A stretch of DNA of 64,000 nucleotides from NCBI RefSeq assembly GCF_000160775.2, contig NZ_CM001024.1, forward strand, positions 1,290,113-1,354,112, read 5' to 3'. A program made the position numbers and the translations under genes. A model generated the notes under the pieces. That model did not search any database, was not told where the DNA came from, and saw nothing but the letters and a program-made list of their open reading frames with translations. Below are positions 54,367-63,361 of the stretch, one piece after another; position 1 is the stretch's first letter; every line of letters starts with the position of its first letter. This stretch comes from Aeromicrobium marinum DSM 15272 (GTDB lineage: Bacteria; Actinomycetota; Actinomycetes; Propionibacteriales; Nocardioidaceae).

Positions 54367-56483
54367 CCCAGCCCCCCGTCGCGCCCCGCCGTCCGGTCGT
54401 CCGCAGCCACCACGGCGACGACGTGGTCGACGACTACGAGTGGCTCCGTGACATCGAGGACCCCGAGGTGCTGGCCCACCTCGAGGCCGAGAACGAGCAC
54501 ACCGCCGACCGGACCGTCCACCTCGCCGACCTGCGGCAGACGATCTTCGACGAGATCAAGGCCCGCACGCAGGAGACCGACCTGTCGGTGCCGGTCCGCC
54601 ACGGCGCTTGGTGGTACTACACCCGCACGGTCGAGGGCCAGCAGTACGGGATCCGCGCCCGCTGTCCGATCGCCGACCCGGCCGACTGGACTCCCCCGGT
54701 CCTCGACGCCGGCACCACGATCCCGGACGAGGAGGTGCTGCTGGACTCCAACGTCGAGGCCGAGGGGCACGAGTTCTTCTCGCTCGGAGCGTTCAGTCTC
54801 AGCGACGACGACCGCTACCTCGCGTGGTCGGTCGACGTCACCGGCGACGAGCGGTACACGATCCGGGTCAAGGACCTGCACACCGGCGAGGTCCTGCCCG
54901 ACGAGATCGTCGGGGCCGCCGCGGGCGCCACGTGGTCGGCCGGTGCCACCCACCTGTTCTACTCCACGGTCGACGACGCGTGGCGTCCCCACCAGGTCTG
55001 GCGGCACCGCCTCGGGGACACCGGCGACGACACCCTGGTCCACGAGGAGCCCGACGAGCGGTACTTCACCGGCGTGGGCCGCACCCAGTCCGAGAAGTAC
55101 CTCGTGATCGGGTCGTCGTCGAAGATCACGAGCGAGGCCCGGCTGCTCCCCGCCGATGACCCGGAGGGTGAGTTCCGGGTGGTGATGCCCCGGCGGGACG
55201 GGGTCGAGTACTCCGTCGAGCACGCCGTGGTGGGCGACGCCGACGTGCTGCTGGTCCTGCACAACGACGGGGCCGCCGACTTCGAGCTGGTGTCGGTGCC
55301 CATGGCCCTCGCGCTGGCCGGCGAGCTGACCCGCGCCGCCCAGGGCACGGTCGTCGTGGGTGCGGACCCCTCCCTGCGACTGGAGGACGTCGACGTGTTC
55401 GCCCGTCACCTCTTCGTGTCCTACCGCCGGGCCGCCATGACCCGCATCGGCGTGCTGGCGATCACCGACGAGGGCTTCGGCCCGTTGCGCGAGGTCGAGT
55501 TCGCCGAGGAGCTGTTCTCGTGCGGGGTGGGCGGCAACGCCGAGTGGGACCAGCCGCTGGTGCGGATCGGGTTCGGGTCCTTCGTCACGCCGTCGACGGT
55601 GTACGACCTCGACCCCGACACCTTCGAGACCGTGCTGCTCAAGCAGGCCACCGTGCTCGGCGACTACGACCCCGCCGACTACGTGCAGCACCGCACCTGG
55701 GCCACCGCCCCGGACGGCACGCAGGTGCCGGTCTCCGTCGTCGCCCGGGCCGACACGCCGCGCGACGGGACGGCGCCGGGTCTGCTCTACGGGTACGGCG
55801 CCTACGAGATCAGCATCGACCCGGCGATGTCGGCGATGCGCCTGTCCCTGCTCGACCGTGGCTTCGTGTTCGCCGTGGCGCACGTACGCGGCGGGGGCGA
55901 GATGGGCCGCGCCTGGTACGACGACGGCAAGCTCGGCCACAAGCGCAACACCTTCACCGACTTCGTGGCCGCCGCCCGGCACCTCGTGGACGAGGGGTGG
56001 ACGGCCGCCGATCGCCTGGTCGCCGAGGGCGGCAGCGCCGGTGGCCTGCTGATGGGGGCCGTGGCGAACCTCGCCCCCGAGGCGTTCTGCGGCATCCTGG
56101 CCAACGTGCCGTTCGTCGACGCGCTGACCACCATCCTCGACCCGTCGCTGCCGCTGACGGTGATCGAGTGGGACGAGTGGGGCAACCCGTTGGCCGACCC
56201 CGAGGTGTACGCGTACATGAAGTCGTACACGCCGTACGAGAACATCCGGGCGACCGCCTACCCCTCGATCCTCGCGGTCACCAGCCTGCACGACACCCGT
56301 GTGCACGTCGTCGAACCCACCAAGTGGGTCGCGCGGCTGCGCGAGACGGCCACCGGGTCCGCGCCGGTCCTGCTGAAGACCGAGATGCACGCCGGTCACG
56401 GCGGCGTCAGCGGTCGCTACGCCTCCTGGCATGAGCGGGCCTTCGAGCTGGCGTGGATCATCGACACCGCCGGGGCGGCGTAG
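54363..56483 (+). CDS. S9 family serine peptidase (oligopeptidase B-like)
   Basis: 706 residues: N-terminal beta-propeller (about 70-410) and C-terminal alpha/beta hydrolase with the nucleophile in EGGSAGGLL (Ser about 560), the acid in TSLHDTRV (Asp about 645) and the His in HAGHGG (about 680). Such enzymes cleave short peptides after basic residues or Pro. Cytosolic, no signal peptide. ATGA overlap with dinB. Confidence 0.9.
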   Translation: MTQPPVAPRRPVVRSHHGDDVVDDYEWLRDIEDPEVLAHLEAENEHTADRTVHLADLRQTIFDEIKARTQETDLSVPVRHGAWWYYTRTVEGQQYGIRARCPIADPADWTPPVLDAGTTIPDEEVLLDSNVEAEGHEFFSLGAFSLSDDDRYLAWSVDVTGDERYTIRVKDLHTGEVLPDEIVGAAAGATWSAGATHLFYSTVDDAWRPHQVWRHRLGDTGDDTLVHEEPDERYFTGVGRTQSEKYLVIGSSSKITSEARLLPADDPEGEFRVVMPRRDGVEYSVEHAVVGDADVLLVLHNDGAADFELVSVPMALALAGELTRAAQGTVVVGADPSLRLEDVDVFARHLFVSYRRAAMTRIGVLAITDEGFGPLREVEFAEELFSCGVGGNAEWDQPLVRIGFGSFVTPSTVYDLDPDTFETVLLKQATVLGDYDPADYVQHRTWATAPDGTQVPVSVVARADTPRDGTAPGLLYGYGAYEISIDPAMSAMRLSLLDRGFVFAVAHVRGGGEMGRAWYDDGKLGHKRNTFTDFVAAARHLVDEGWTAADRLVAEGGSAGGLLMGAVANLAPEAFCGILANVPFVDALTTILDPSLPLTVIEWDEWGNPLADPEVYAYMKSYTPYENIRATAYPSILAVTSLHDTRVHVVEPTKWVARLRETATGSAPVLLKTEMHAGHGGVSGRYASWHERAFELAWIIDTAGAA

Positions 56484-56584
56484 CCCAGTCGCTTGGACCG
56501 GCGTGCTAAGAAACGTCTGAGAGCGGAATCCCCGGCCTCTGCGACGCGTTGACCCCGTACAGAGACAACGCTGGGAGGCGCTTC

Positions 56585-57547
56585 ATGAGCAACAGCACCA
56601 CGTCCACGCACCCCCGCTCACGCGACGGCGAGGGCCGGGACAGCGTCGGGATGTACCTGGCCGAGATCGCCCGCACCCCCCTGCTCGACGCCGGCCGCGA
56701 GGTCGAGCTGTCCAAGACCATCGAGGCCGGGCTGTTCGCGCGCCACCTGCTCGACACCGGCCGCGTCGGCCGTGCCAAGGGCGGGGCGCCGAAGCGTGCC
56801 ACGGCCGAGGAGCTGGAGTGGATCGCCGCCGAGGGCGAGCGGGCGCTGCAGGAGTTCATCCAGGCCAACCTGCGCCTCGTGGTGTCCATCGCGCGCAAGT
56901 ACGGCCGGTCGGCGATGCCGATGCTGGACCTGGTGCAGGAGGGCAACACCGGTCTGATCCGCGCGGTCGAGAAGTTCGACTACGTCAAGGGCTTCAAGTT
57001 CTCCACCTACGCCACCTGGTGGGTCCGCCAGGCGATCACGCGCGGCATCGCCCAGCAGGCCCGGGTCGTGCGCCTCCCCGTGCACGTGGTCGAGGAGCTC
57101 AACCAGGTCACCGCCGCCCGGCGCAATCTCGAACGCACCCTGGGCTACGACCCCGAGCCGGCCGAGATCTCCGCCGAGCTCGGCATGGACGTCGACCGCG
57201 TCATCGACCTGCTCTCGTGGGGCCGTGACCACGTCAGCCTCGACACGCCGGTCGACGAGGACGGCGACACCTCGCTGGGCGACCTGATCGCCCGCGAGAC
57301 CGCCCCCGGCCCGGACTCGTCGATGATGTCCGACGCCACCCGCGGCATGATCGCCCAGCTGATCGACCACCTGGGCGAGCGCGAGGCCGACATCGTGCGG
57401 GCCCGCTACGGGCTGCTCGACGGCCGCCAGCAGAAGCTCGCCGACATCGGCAAGCGGCACGGCATCTCCGCCGAGCGGGTGCGCCAGCTCGAGCGGGAGG
57501 CGCTCGCCAAGCTGCGGCGGGTCGCCGATCCGGACCTGGCGGCCTAG
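56585..57547 (+). CDS. Group 2 RNA polymerase sigma factor (SigB/HrdD-like)
   Basis: 320 residues, shorter than SigA and without its N-terminal Lys/Ala tract. Regions 1.2 ([16 protein letters not shown]), 2.3-2.4 ([26 protein letters not shown]), 3 and 4.2 ([21 protein letters not shown]) are present. GGGAGG lies six bases before the ATG at 56585, preferred over the ATG at 56549. Mycobacteria also carry a second sigma (sigB) near sigA; here 6 kb separate them. The 3' end overlaps coaE by four bases. Confidence 0.9.
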   Translation: MSNSTTSTHPRSRDGEGRDSVGMYLAEIARTPLLDAGREVELSKTIEAGLFARHLLDTGRVGRAKGGAPKRATAEELEWIAAEGERALQEFIQANLRLVVSIARKYGRSAMPMLDLVQEGNTGLIRAVEKFDYVKGFKFSTYATWWVRQAITRGIAQQARVVRLPVHVVEELNQVTAARRNLERTLGYDPEPAEISAELGMDVDRVIDLLSWGRDHVSLDTPVDEDGDTSLGDLIARETAPGPDSSMMSDATRGMIAQLIDHLGEREADIVRARYGLLDGRQQKLADIGKRHGISAERVRQLEREALAKLRRVADPDLAA

Positions 57548-58146
57548 GAGCCGCCCTCGAGCGTGAGCCGGTCCCACAGACCCCCGACTGTGGCGACCAG
57601 CTCCGCCTCGGAGCCGCTGTTGTCGACCAGGTGGTCGGCGACAGCGGCTCTGTCGTCCCGCGACGCCTGTGCGGCGATGCGCGCGCGGGCCTCGGACTCG
57701 GTCATGCCCCGCAGCTCCACGAGCCGTCGCAGCTGGACCTCGACCGGCAGGTCGACGACCACGACGACGTCGCAGGCGACGTGGGCGCCCATCTCGACCA
57801 GGAGGGGGTTGTCGTGCACCACGACCGCGTCAGCGGGGGCCTGCGCCTCGCGGAGCGCCGCCAGGTCGCGGATCGCGGGGTGCGTGATGGCTTCCAGGTC
57901 GCGGCGGGCGGCAGCGTCGGCGAACACGACGGAGCCGAGGGCCGGCCGGTCGAGGGTGCCGTCGGCGGCGAGCACGTCGGCGCCGAACCGCTCGGCGATC
58001 CGGGTCAGGGCGGGCGAGCCCGGCTCGACGACCTCACGCGCCAGCAGGTCGTAGTCGACCACCACAGCGCCGCGGTCGGCCAACAGGCGCGAGACCGTGC
58101 TCTTGCCCGAGCCGATGCCGCCGGTCAGTCCGACCCGCAGCCTCAC
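57544..58146 (-). CDS. coaE: Dephospho-CoA kinase
   Basis: 200 residues, last step of CoA synthesis. P-loop GGIGSGKST at 9-17; [13 protein letters not shown] supplies the conserved Asp; [10 protein letters not shown] is the CoA-binding helix and DNSGS near the C-terminus the adenine contact. The GTG at 58146 overlaps the upstream stop (GTGA). It converges with the sigma factor. Confidence 0.93.
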   Translation of the reverse strand: MRLRVGLTGGIGSGKSTVSRLLADRGAVVVDYDLLAREVVEPGSPALTRIAERFGADVLAADGTLDRPALGSVVFADAAARRDLEAITHPAIRDLAALREAQAPADAVVVHDNPLLVEMGAHVACDVVVVVDLPVEVQLRRLVELRGMTESEARARIAAQASRDDRAAVADHLVDNSGSEAELVATVGGLWDRLTLEGGS

Positions 58147-58952
58147 GACGCGGCGTTGCCGTAGGTCGTGACGTGCACGTGGTCGTAGTGGTTCGCCGTC
58201 GCGCTGCCCCGGTCGCTCATCGGACGCCACCCGCCGCCGGCCAGCTGCTGGGTCCAGATGCGCTGACGCCAGATGACCTGGCTGACGCCGAGCTCGCGGG
58301 CATTGGCCCGCACGAAGTCGGCGATCTGGGTGCCGACGTCGCTGCTGACCATGATGTCGAGGGCACGACCGGTGGCATGCTCCCCGCCGCCCCCGCGGCC
58401 GCCGTAGCGGCCGATCTGCGGGAACCGTGCGCACACGGCGCGGTACACCTTGACGGTGTCGGGCTGCAGGCCGCGCTCGACGGCGGACCCGGCGGCGCAC
58501 GGTGCGGTGCCCAGCGGCTCGGTGGCCGACAACGTCGCGGTGGCTACCCACCGCGGCAGGCCGTTGTGCATGACCTGGGTCCACTCGCCCTCGACGACAC
58601 CGGTCACGTCGACGGTCTGGCCGACGTCGACCTGCGCGAGACTCGGCGAGTCGGCCGCGGCCCCCGCACGCACGTCGGTCAGTCCCCGGACGAACAGCTG
58701 GCCCTGGATCTTCTGGGCGGCGACGACATCGCTCTCGAGCTGGGGGCGCTCACCGCTACGGCTGACCTCGACCGGCTCGGAGACCGTGCGGACCAAAGTC
58801 GACGTGGGCGCGGCCTCGGGCAGCTCGGGGCTCTGCACCACCACCGCGGCCGAGGCCACGGCGAGCGCGCCGAGGCCCAGGGTCGGCAGGAGAGCCCGGG
58901 AGAGCTGGAGGCGCCAGAAGGCGGGCTGGGGACTGCGGTGGCTGGAAGCCAC
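58143..58952 (-). CDS. Secreted/anchored SH3-domain protein with C-terminal peptidase-like domain
   Basis: 269 residues. A hydrophobic segment near 15-40 could be a signal anchor. An SH3_3 domain (about 85-150, with LFVRGLTDVRAGAAADS and TGVVEGEWTQV) is followed by a conserved actinobacterial domain with His/Asp residues (EHATGRALDIMV, NHYDHVHV) resembling M15-type peptidoglycan peptidases. Cell-wall role inferred. The GTG at 58952 has only a weak ribosome site. Confidence 0.78.
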   Translation of the reverse strand: MASSHRSPQPAFWRLQLSRALLPTLGLGALAVASAAVVVQSPELPEAAPTSTLVRTVSEPVEVSRSGERPQLESDVVAAQKIQGQLFVRGLTDVRAGAAADSPSLAQVDVGQTVDVTGVVEGEWTQVMHNGLPRWVATATLSATEPLGTAPCAAGSAVERGLQPDTVKVYRAVCARFPQIGRYGGRGGGGEHATGRALDIMVSSDVGTQIADFVRANARELGVSQVIWRQRIWTQQLAGGGWRPMSDRGSATANHYDHVHVTTYGNAAS

Positions 58953-59079
58953 AGAAATACCTGCTTCGCGGTGGGGGACGTCGTACCGACCAACGAGTGA
59001 AGCATACTGGCGGCCGTCGATCCGCCTCGGCGCAACCCACAGGCGGGGGCCTGTGACCGATCTCACCCGGAGGTGACCC

Positions 59080-60396
59080 GTGGAGCCGCAGATCCATGAC
59101 GCCGCGACGAGCGAGGCGCGGCAGCGGCGGCTCGCGGCCGGCCTGCGGTCGGCCGGGGTCGGTACCGGCGACCGGGTCGTCGTGGCGGTCCCCGGCTCCC
59201 CGCTGATGGTCGACCTCGTGCTGGCGGCCTGTCGCTCCGGTGTGGTGCCGGTCCCGCTCGACACCCGCCTGACCTCCTCGGAGCGGGAGGCGATCGTCTC
59301 GGACGTGCGTCCTGCCCTGGTCCTCGACGACGACGCCGGACTGACCGCGCTCGACGGGACCGCCGAGGTCGACCTGGACCCCTGGCCACGCTGCCGCCCG
59401 ATGCACTTCACCTCCGGCACGACCGGCCGACCCAAGGGGGTCTGGTCGGGCCTCCTCGACGGTCCGGCCGCGGCGGCGGCCGGTCTGGAGGAGCGTGACC
59501 TCTGGGGGTTCTCGGACCAGGACGTCAACCTGGTGGTGTCGCCGCTGCACCACTCCGCTCCCCTGCGGTTCGCCACCGGCACCCTGCTGGCCGGCGGATC
59601 CGTCGCGGTGCTGCCGCGGTTCGAGCCGGGCGCAATGGTCGCCGCCGTCTCCGCGGTCCGCCCCACGACCATGTTCTGCGTTCCCGCGCACCTGCAGCGG
59701 CTCTTCGCCCACGAGGACGCGACCGGGACGCGCCTCGACCCGTCGTCGTTCCGGCTCGTGGCACACGCCGGCGCACCGTGCCCGGACGCGATCAGGCGAC
59801 GCGCGCACGAGACCTTCGGGCGACAGACCGTGTGGGAGTTCTACGGCTCCACCGAGGGGCAGTTCACCGCGTGCAGCGCCGCGGAGTGGCACGCACGCCC
59901 GGGGACCCTCGGTCGGCCGCGACCGGGCCGCACGATCACCGTCGACGACGACGGGCTGCTGTGGTGCGCCGTCCCGCCGTGGGCACGTTTCACCTATTGG
60001 GAGGACCGGGAGAAGACCGCGGCGGCGTGGCGGGATACCCCGGACGGTCCCGCCTTCACCGTCGGCGACCTCGGCCGGGTCGAGGACGGCTACGTGTACC
60101 TCGACGCGCGGCGCACCGACCTGGTCATCAGCGGCGGGGTGAACGTGTACCCGGCCGAGGTCGAGGCCGTGCTGGAGACGGTTCCGGGGGTCGTCGAGAT
60201 CGCCGTCTTCGGCCGGCCCGACGACCGCTGGGGCCAGCGGGTGTGCGCGGTGTGGGTCGGCGACGCCGACGAGCAGCAGCTGCGACAGGCGGCCGAGGAG
60301 CACCTGGCCCCGGCCAAGCGTCCGAAGGAGTACGGGCAGGTCCCCGCGCTGCCCCGCACCGCGACCGGCAAGGTCCGCCGCACCGACCTCGCCTGA
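59080..60396 (+). CDS. Short-form AMP-binding acyl-CoA ligase
   Basis: 438 residues, about 60-100 shorter than most family members, chiefly in the N-terminal region. The core motifs are intact: HFTSGTTGRPKGV near 110, FYGSTEGQF near 260, DLVISGGVNVYP near 350 and the terminal Lys in TATGKVRR. Substrate unknown. GGAGGTGA precedes the GTG at 59080. It ends facing the GlxA-type gene across a long hairpin. Confidence 0.85.
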   Translation: MEPQIHDAATSEARQRRLAAGLRSAGVGTGDRVVVAVPGSPLMVDLVLAACRSGVVPVPLDTRLTSSEREAIVSDVRPALVLDDDAGLTALDGTAEVDLDPWPRCRPMHFTSGTTGRPKGVWSGLLDGPAAAAAGLEERDLWGFSDQDVNLVVSPLHHSAPLRFATGTLLAGGSVAVLPRFEPGAMVAAVSAVRPTTMFCVPAHLQRLFAHEDATGTRLDPSSFRLVAHAGAPCPDAIRRRAHETFGRQTVWEFYGSTEGQFTACSAAEWHARPGTLGRPRPGRTITVDDDGLLWCAVPPWARFTYWEDREKTAAAWRDTPDGPAFTVGDLGRVEDGYVYLDARRTDLVISGGVNVYPAEVEAVLETVPGVVEIAVFGRPDDRWGQRVCAVWVGDADEQQLRQAAEEHLAPAKRPKEYGQVPALPRTATGKVRRTDLA

Positions 60397-60414
60397 GCGA
60401 CTCCGTCACCTCCG

Positions 60415-60477
60415 CGCTGGCAGTGACGTTTCGGCCCCGAATTCGCCCGATTCAGGGCAGAAACGTCACTGCCAGCG
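60415..60477. terminator. Long inverted repeat between convergent genes
   Basis: 18-bp perfect arms, 60415-60432 and 60460-60477, enclose a 27-bp loop with a GCCCGA-type direct repeat. It can terminate both neighbouring genes. The long arms (core TGGCAGTGACGTTTC) could also be a mobile palindromic repeat or an operator. Confidence 0.6.
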
Positions 60478-60492
60478 GGAAGGTGAGGCGGG

Positions 60493-61449
60493 TCAGGAGG
60501 CGTCGAGACAGCCGAAGCTGCGCCGGTACGCCTGCGGCGACGTGCCACGCGAGCCGGCGAAGTGGTGGCGCAGCGTCGCGGCGTTGCCGAACCCGACCCG
60601 GTGCGCGATCTGCTCGATCGACAGGTCGGAGTTCTCGAGCAGCTCCTCGGCGAGTGCCACCCGCTGGGAGGTGAGCCACTGCAGCGGCGTGGTGCCCGTC
60701 TCGTCGCGGAAGCGACGGGCGAAGGTCCGGGCCGACATGTGGGCCTGCGCCGCCAGTCGCTCGACGGGCAGGGGCTCGTGGAGCCGCTCACCGGCCCAGG
60801 CCAGCAACGGACCGAGCGTGTCGCACTCGGTCAGCCCGAGCGGCGTGCGGATGAACTGCGCCTGCCCGCCGTCGCGGTGCGGCGGCACGACGATGCGGCG
60901 GGCGGCCGTGGCGGCCGTGCGTGAGCCGTGCAGGCGGCGCATCAGGTGGAGGTTGGCGTCGATGCCCGCTGCCGATCCCGCCCCGGTCACCACGTCACCG
61001 TCGTCGATGTAGAGCACGTCGGTGTCGACCGTGGTCCGGGGGAAGGCCTCCTGCAGCTCGGCGCCGTACCTCCAGTGGGTGGTCGACCGGCGGCCGTCGA
61101 GCAGACCGGCGTCGCCGAGGGTGAACACCGCGCTGCACGAGGCGATGATGACCGCCCCCCGGTCGTGCGCCTCCCGCAGCACCTGCGAGACGGCCGGCTC
61201 CTCCCGCCGGCGGTCGCGCTTCGCGGCCACGGCCACGACGTCCGCGTCGGCCACCGACGCCAGGTCGTGCCGCACGACGATCTCGAACCCGTACTCGGTG
61301 GCGACGGCCCCCGGTCGTTCGGTGCAGACGCGGAAGTCGAACACCGGGTTCTCGTCCTCGGGGTGGTAGCCCTCGCCCCACACCTCGGCCAGGACGCCCA
61401 GGCCGAACGGCTCGAGGCCGTCGGACACGATCACCGCGACAGTCGTCAT
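60493..61449 (-). CDS. GlxA-family transcriptional regulator (DJ-1/PfpI + AraC HTH)
   Basis: 318 residues. N-terminal DJ-1/PfpI domain (about 1-170), in which the nucleophile-elbow region reads IIASCSAVF, so a Cys is kept; C-terminal AraC DNA-binding domain with LAAQAHMSARTFARRF and IEQIAHRVGFGNAATLRHHF. Target unknown. Start at the ATG 61449. Divergent from a 38-residue membrane peptide gene. Confidence 0.9.
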   Translation of the reverse strand: MTTVAVIVSDGLEPFGLGVLAEVWGEGYHPEDENPVFDFRVCTERPGAVATEYGFEIVVRHDLASVADADVVAVAAKRDRRREEPAVSQVLREAHDRGAVIIASCSAVFTLGDAGLLDGRRSTTHWRYGAELQEAFPRTTVDTDVLYIDDGDVVTGAGSAAGIDANLHLMRRLHGSRTAATAARRIVVPPHRDGGQAQFIRTPLGLTECDTLGPLLAWAGERLHEPLPVERLAAQAHMSARTFARRFRDETGTTPLQWLTSQRVALAEELLENSDLSIEQIAHRVGFGNAATLRHHFAGSRGTSPQAYRRSFGCLDAS

Positions 61450-61542
61450 GCCCTCACCATGACACAGCCTTGGCAGAATATCCATCAACCATGGCATTCC
61501 TGCCTCTGGTGGCAGGAACCCGCGTGGCGAAGAATTACTGCC

Positions 61543-61659
61543 ATGATTCTGCTCCTGCTGTTCCTGCTCCTCGCCGTCCTCGTCCCCCTCGGTGCCACGA
61601 TCCGTCACGACGGCCTCGGCTCGCGTCCCGGCCCGCGCAGCCACGCCTGGGACGACTGA
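61543..61659 (+). CDS. Small membrane protein
   Basis: 38 residues: one hydrophobic helix (ILLLLFLLLAVLVPLGA) followed by a polar tail ending in SHAWDD. No clear ribosome site, but the ATG opens exactly at the helix. The pattern of TM helix plus conserved tail is common in small actinobacterial proteins, so I keep it at moderate confidence. Confidence 0.45.
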   Translation: MILLLLFLLLAVLVPLGATIRHDGLGSRPGPRSHAWDD

Positions 61660-61683
61660 ACCCCCCGGCCGAGGCCGGGGGGT
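61660..61683. terminator. Terminator between the small membrane protein and rpsA
   Basis: 11-bp GC stem (61660-61670 with 61673-61683) and two-base loop GA; serves the convergent rpsA gene as well. Confidence 0.75.
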
Positions 61684-61707
61684 CCAGGTCGATCGATCAG
61701 CGAGAGG

Positions 61708-63177
61708 TCACTCGCCGCCGGTCAGCTTCTCCCGCAGGGCCTGCAGGGCCTCGTCGGAGGCCAGCGAGCCGGCTCCGGCCGAGTCGGCGCCCTCGTCAGC
61801 GGCAGCCTCCGAGGAGTAGTTCGACGCCTCCGAGGCCTCGATGCTCGCCTTCTCGGAGTCGGCGATCTGCTTCTTGTGGGCCTCCCAGCGCTCGTGCGCC
61901 TCGGCGTACTGCTTCTCCCAGGTGGCACGCGCCTCCTCGAAGCCGTCCTGCCACTCGCCGGTCTCGGGATCGAAGCCGTCGGGGTAGATGTAGTTGCCCT
62001 GCTCGTCGTAGGACGACGTCATGCCGTACAGCGTCGGGTCGAAGTCGTCGGCGACGGCGGCCTCGGTCTCGTTGGCCTGCTTGAGCGACAGCGAGATGCG
62101 ACGACGCTCCAGGTCGATGTCGATGATCTTGACCATGACGCTGTCGCCGATCTGCACGACCTGCTCGGGGATCTCGACGTGACGCTCGGCCAGCTCGGAG
62201 ATGTGCACCAGGCCCTCGATGCCCTCCTCGACCCGCACGAACGCACCGAACGGGACCAGCTTGGTGACCTTGCCGGGCACGATCTGGCCGATCTGGTGGG
62301 TCCGGGCGAAGTGCTGCCACGGATCCTCCTGCGTCGCCTTGAGCGACAGCGAGACGCGCTCGCGGTCCATGTCGACGTCGAGCACCTCGACGGTGACCTC
62401 GTCGCCGACCTGGACGACCTCGTTCGGGTGGTCGATGTGCTTCCATGACAGCTCCGACACGTGGACGAGTCCGTCCACGCCGCCGAGGTCGACGAAGGCA
62501 CCGAAGTTGACGATGGACGAGATGACGCCCTTGCGGACCTGGCCCTTCTTCAGCTCGGTGAGGAAGTTCTGACGGACCGCCGACTGGGTCTGCTCGAGCC
62601 AGGCACGGCGCGACAGGACCACGTTGTTGCGGTTCTTGTCGAGCTCGATGATCTTGGCCTCGATCTTCTGACCGATGTACGGGTCGAGGTCGCGCACACG
62701 ACGCATCTCGACCAGCGAGGCGGGGAGGAATCCACGGAGCCCGATGTCCATGATGAGGCCGCCCTTGACGACCTCGATGACCGTTCCCTCGACCACGCCG
62801 TCCTCGGCCTTGATCTTCTCGATGTCGCCCCAGGCGCGCTCGTACTGCGCGCGCTTCTTGGACAGGATCAGACGGCCTTCCTTGTCCTCCTTCTGGAGGA
62901 CGAGGGCCTCGACGGTGTCGCCCAGGGCGACGACCTCGTTGGGGTCGATGTCGTGCTTGATGCTCAGCTCGCGCGAGGGGATGACGCCCTCGGTCTTGTA
63001 GCCGATGTCGAGCAGGACCTCGTCGCGGTCGATCTTGACGATCGTGCCGTCGACGATGTCGCCGTCGTTGAAGTACTTGATGGTCTTGTCAATGGCGGCG
63101 AGGAAGTCCTCAGCGCTGCCGATGTCATTGACCGCAACCTGCGGTGCCGCAGAAGGAGTTGCGATGCTGGAAGTCAT
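61708..63177 (-). CDS. rpsA: 30S ribosomal protein S1
   Basis: 489 residues with four S1 RNA-binding domains (about 35-105, 120-185, 205-275, 292-360), each in the GDIVDGTIVKI / GQVRKGVISSI pattern, then an acidic C-terminal tail of about 110 residues ending in EKLTGGE. Translation initiation and mRNA binding. ATG at 63177; the in-frame upstream part is not S1-like. Confidence 0.95.
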   Translation of the reverse strand: MTSSIATPSAAPQVAVNDIGSAEDFLAAIDKTIKYFNDGDIVDGTIVKIDRDEVLLDIGYKTEGVIPSRELSIKHDIDPNEVVALGDTVEALVLQKEDKEGRLILSKKRAQYERAWGDIEKIKAEDGVVEGTVIEVVKGGLIMDIGLRGFLPASLVEMRRVRDLDPYIGQKIEAKIIELDKNRNNVVLSRRAWLEQTQSAVRQNFLTELKKGQVRKGVISSIVNFGAFVDLGGVDGLVHVSELSWKHIDHPNEVVQVGDEVTVEVLDVDMDRERVSLSLKATQEDPWQHFARTHQIGQIVPGKVTKLVPFGAFVRVEEGIEGLVHISELAERHVEIPEQVVQIGDSVMVKIIDIDLERRRISLSLKQANETEAAVADDFDPTLYGMTSSYDEQGNYIYPDGFDPETGEWQDGFEEARATWEKQYAEAHERWEAHKKQIADSEKASIEASEASNYSSEAAADEGADSAGAGSLASDEALQALREKLTGGE

Positions 63178-63191
63178 GAAGGATGGGCTCC

Positions 63192-63208
63192 GATGGATGG
63201 ATGGATGA
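63192..63208. repeat. Tetranucleotide repeat in the rpsA leader
   Basis: Four GATG units (CATC on the rpsA strand) 15 bases before the rpsA start. It lies just upstream of the weak CGGAG ribosome site. Confidence 0.8.
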
Positions 63209-63361
63209 GTTGTGACGGCCGATTCCCCTTGGATCGCAGCCCGCCGAGGAATCGACGGACAGTGCGAGCACGCGCCTGCTCGGTCCGAGACACGCACAGG
63301 TCACCAGCGCACCTACCAGACTAACGTCCGGCGGTCGACGCCGTGAACCCGGGGCGGACGG

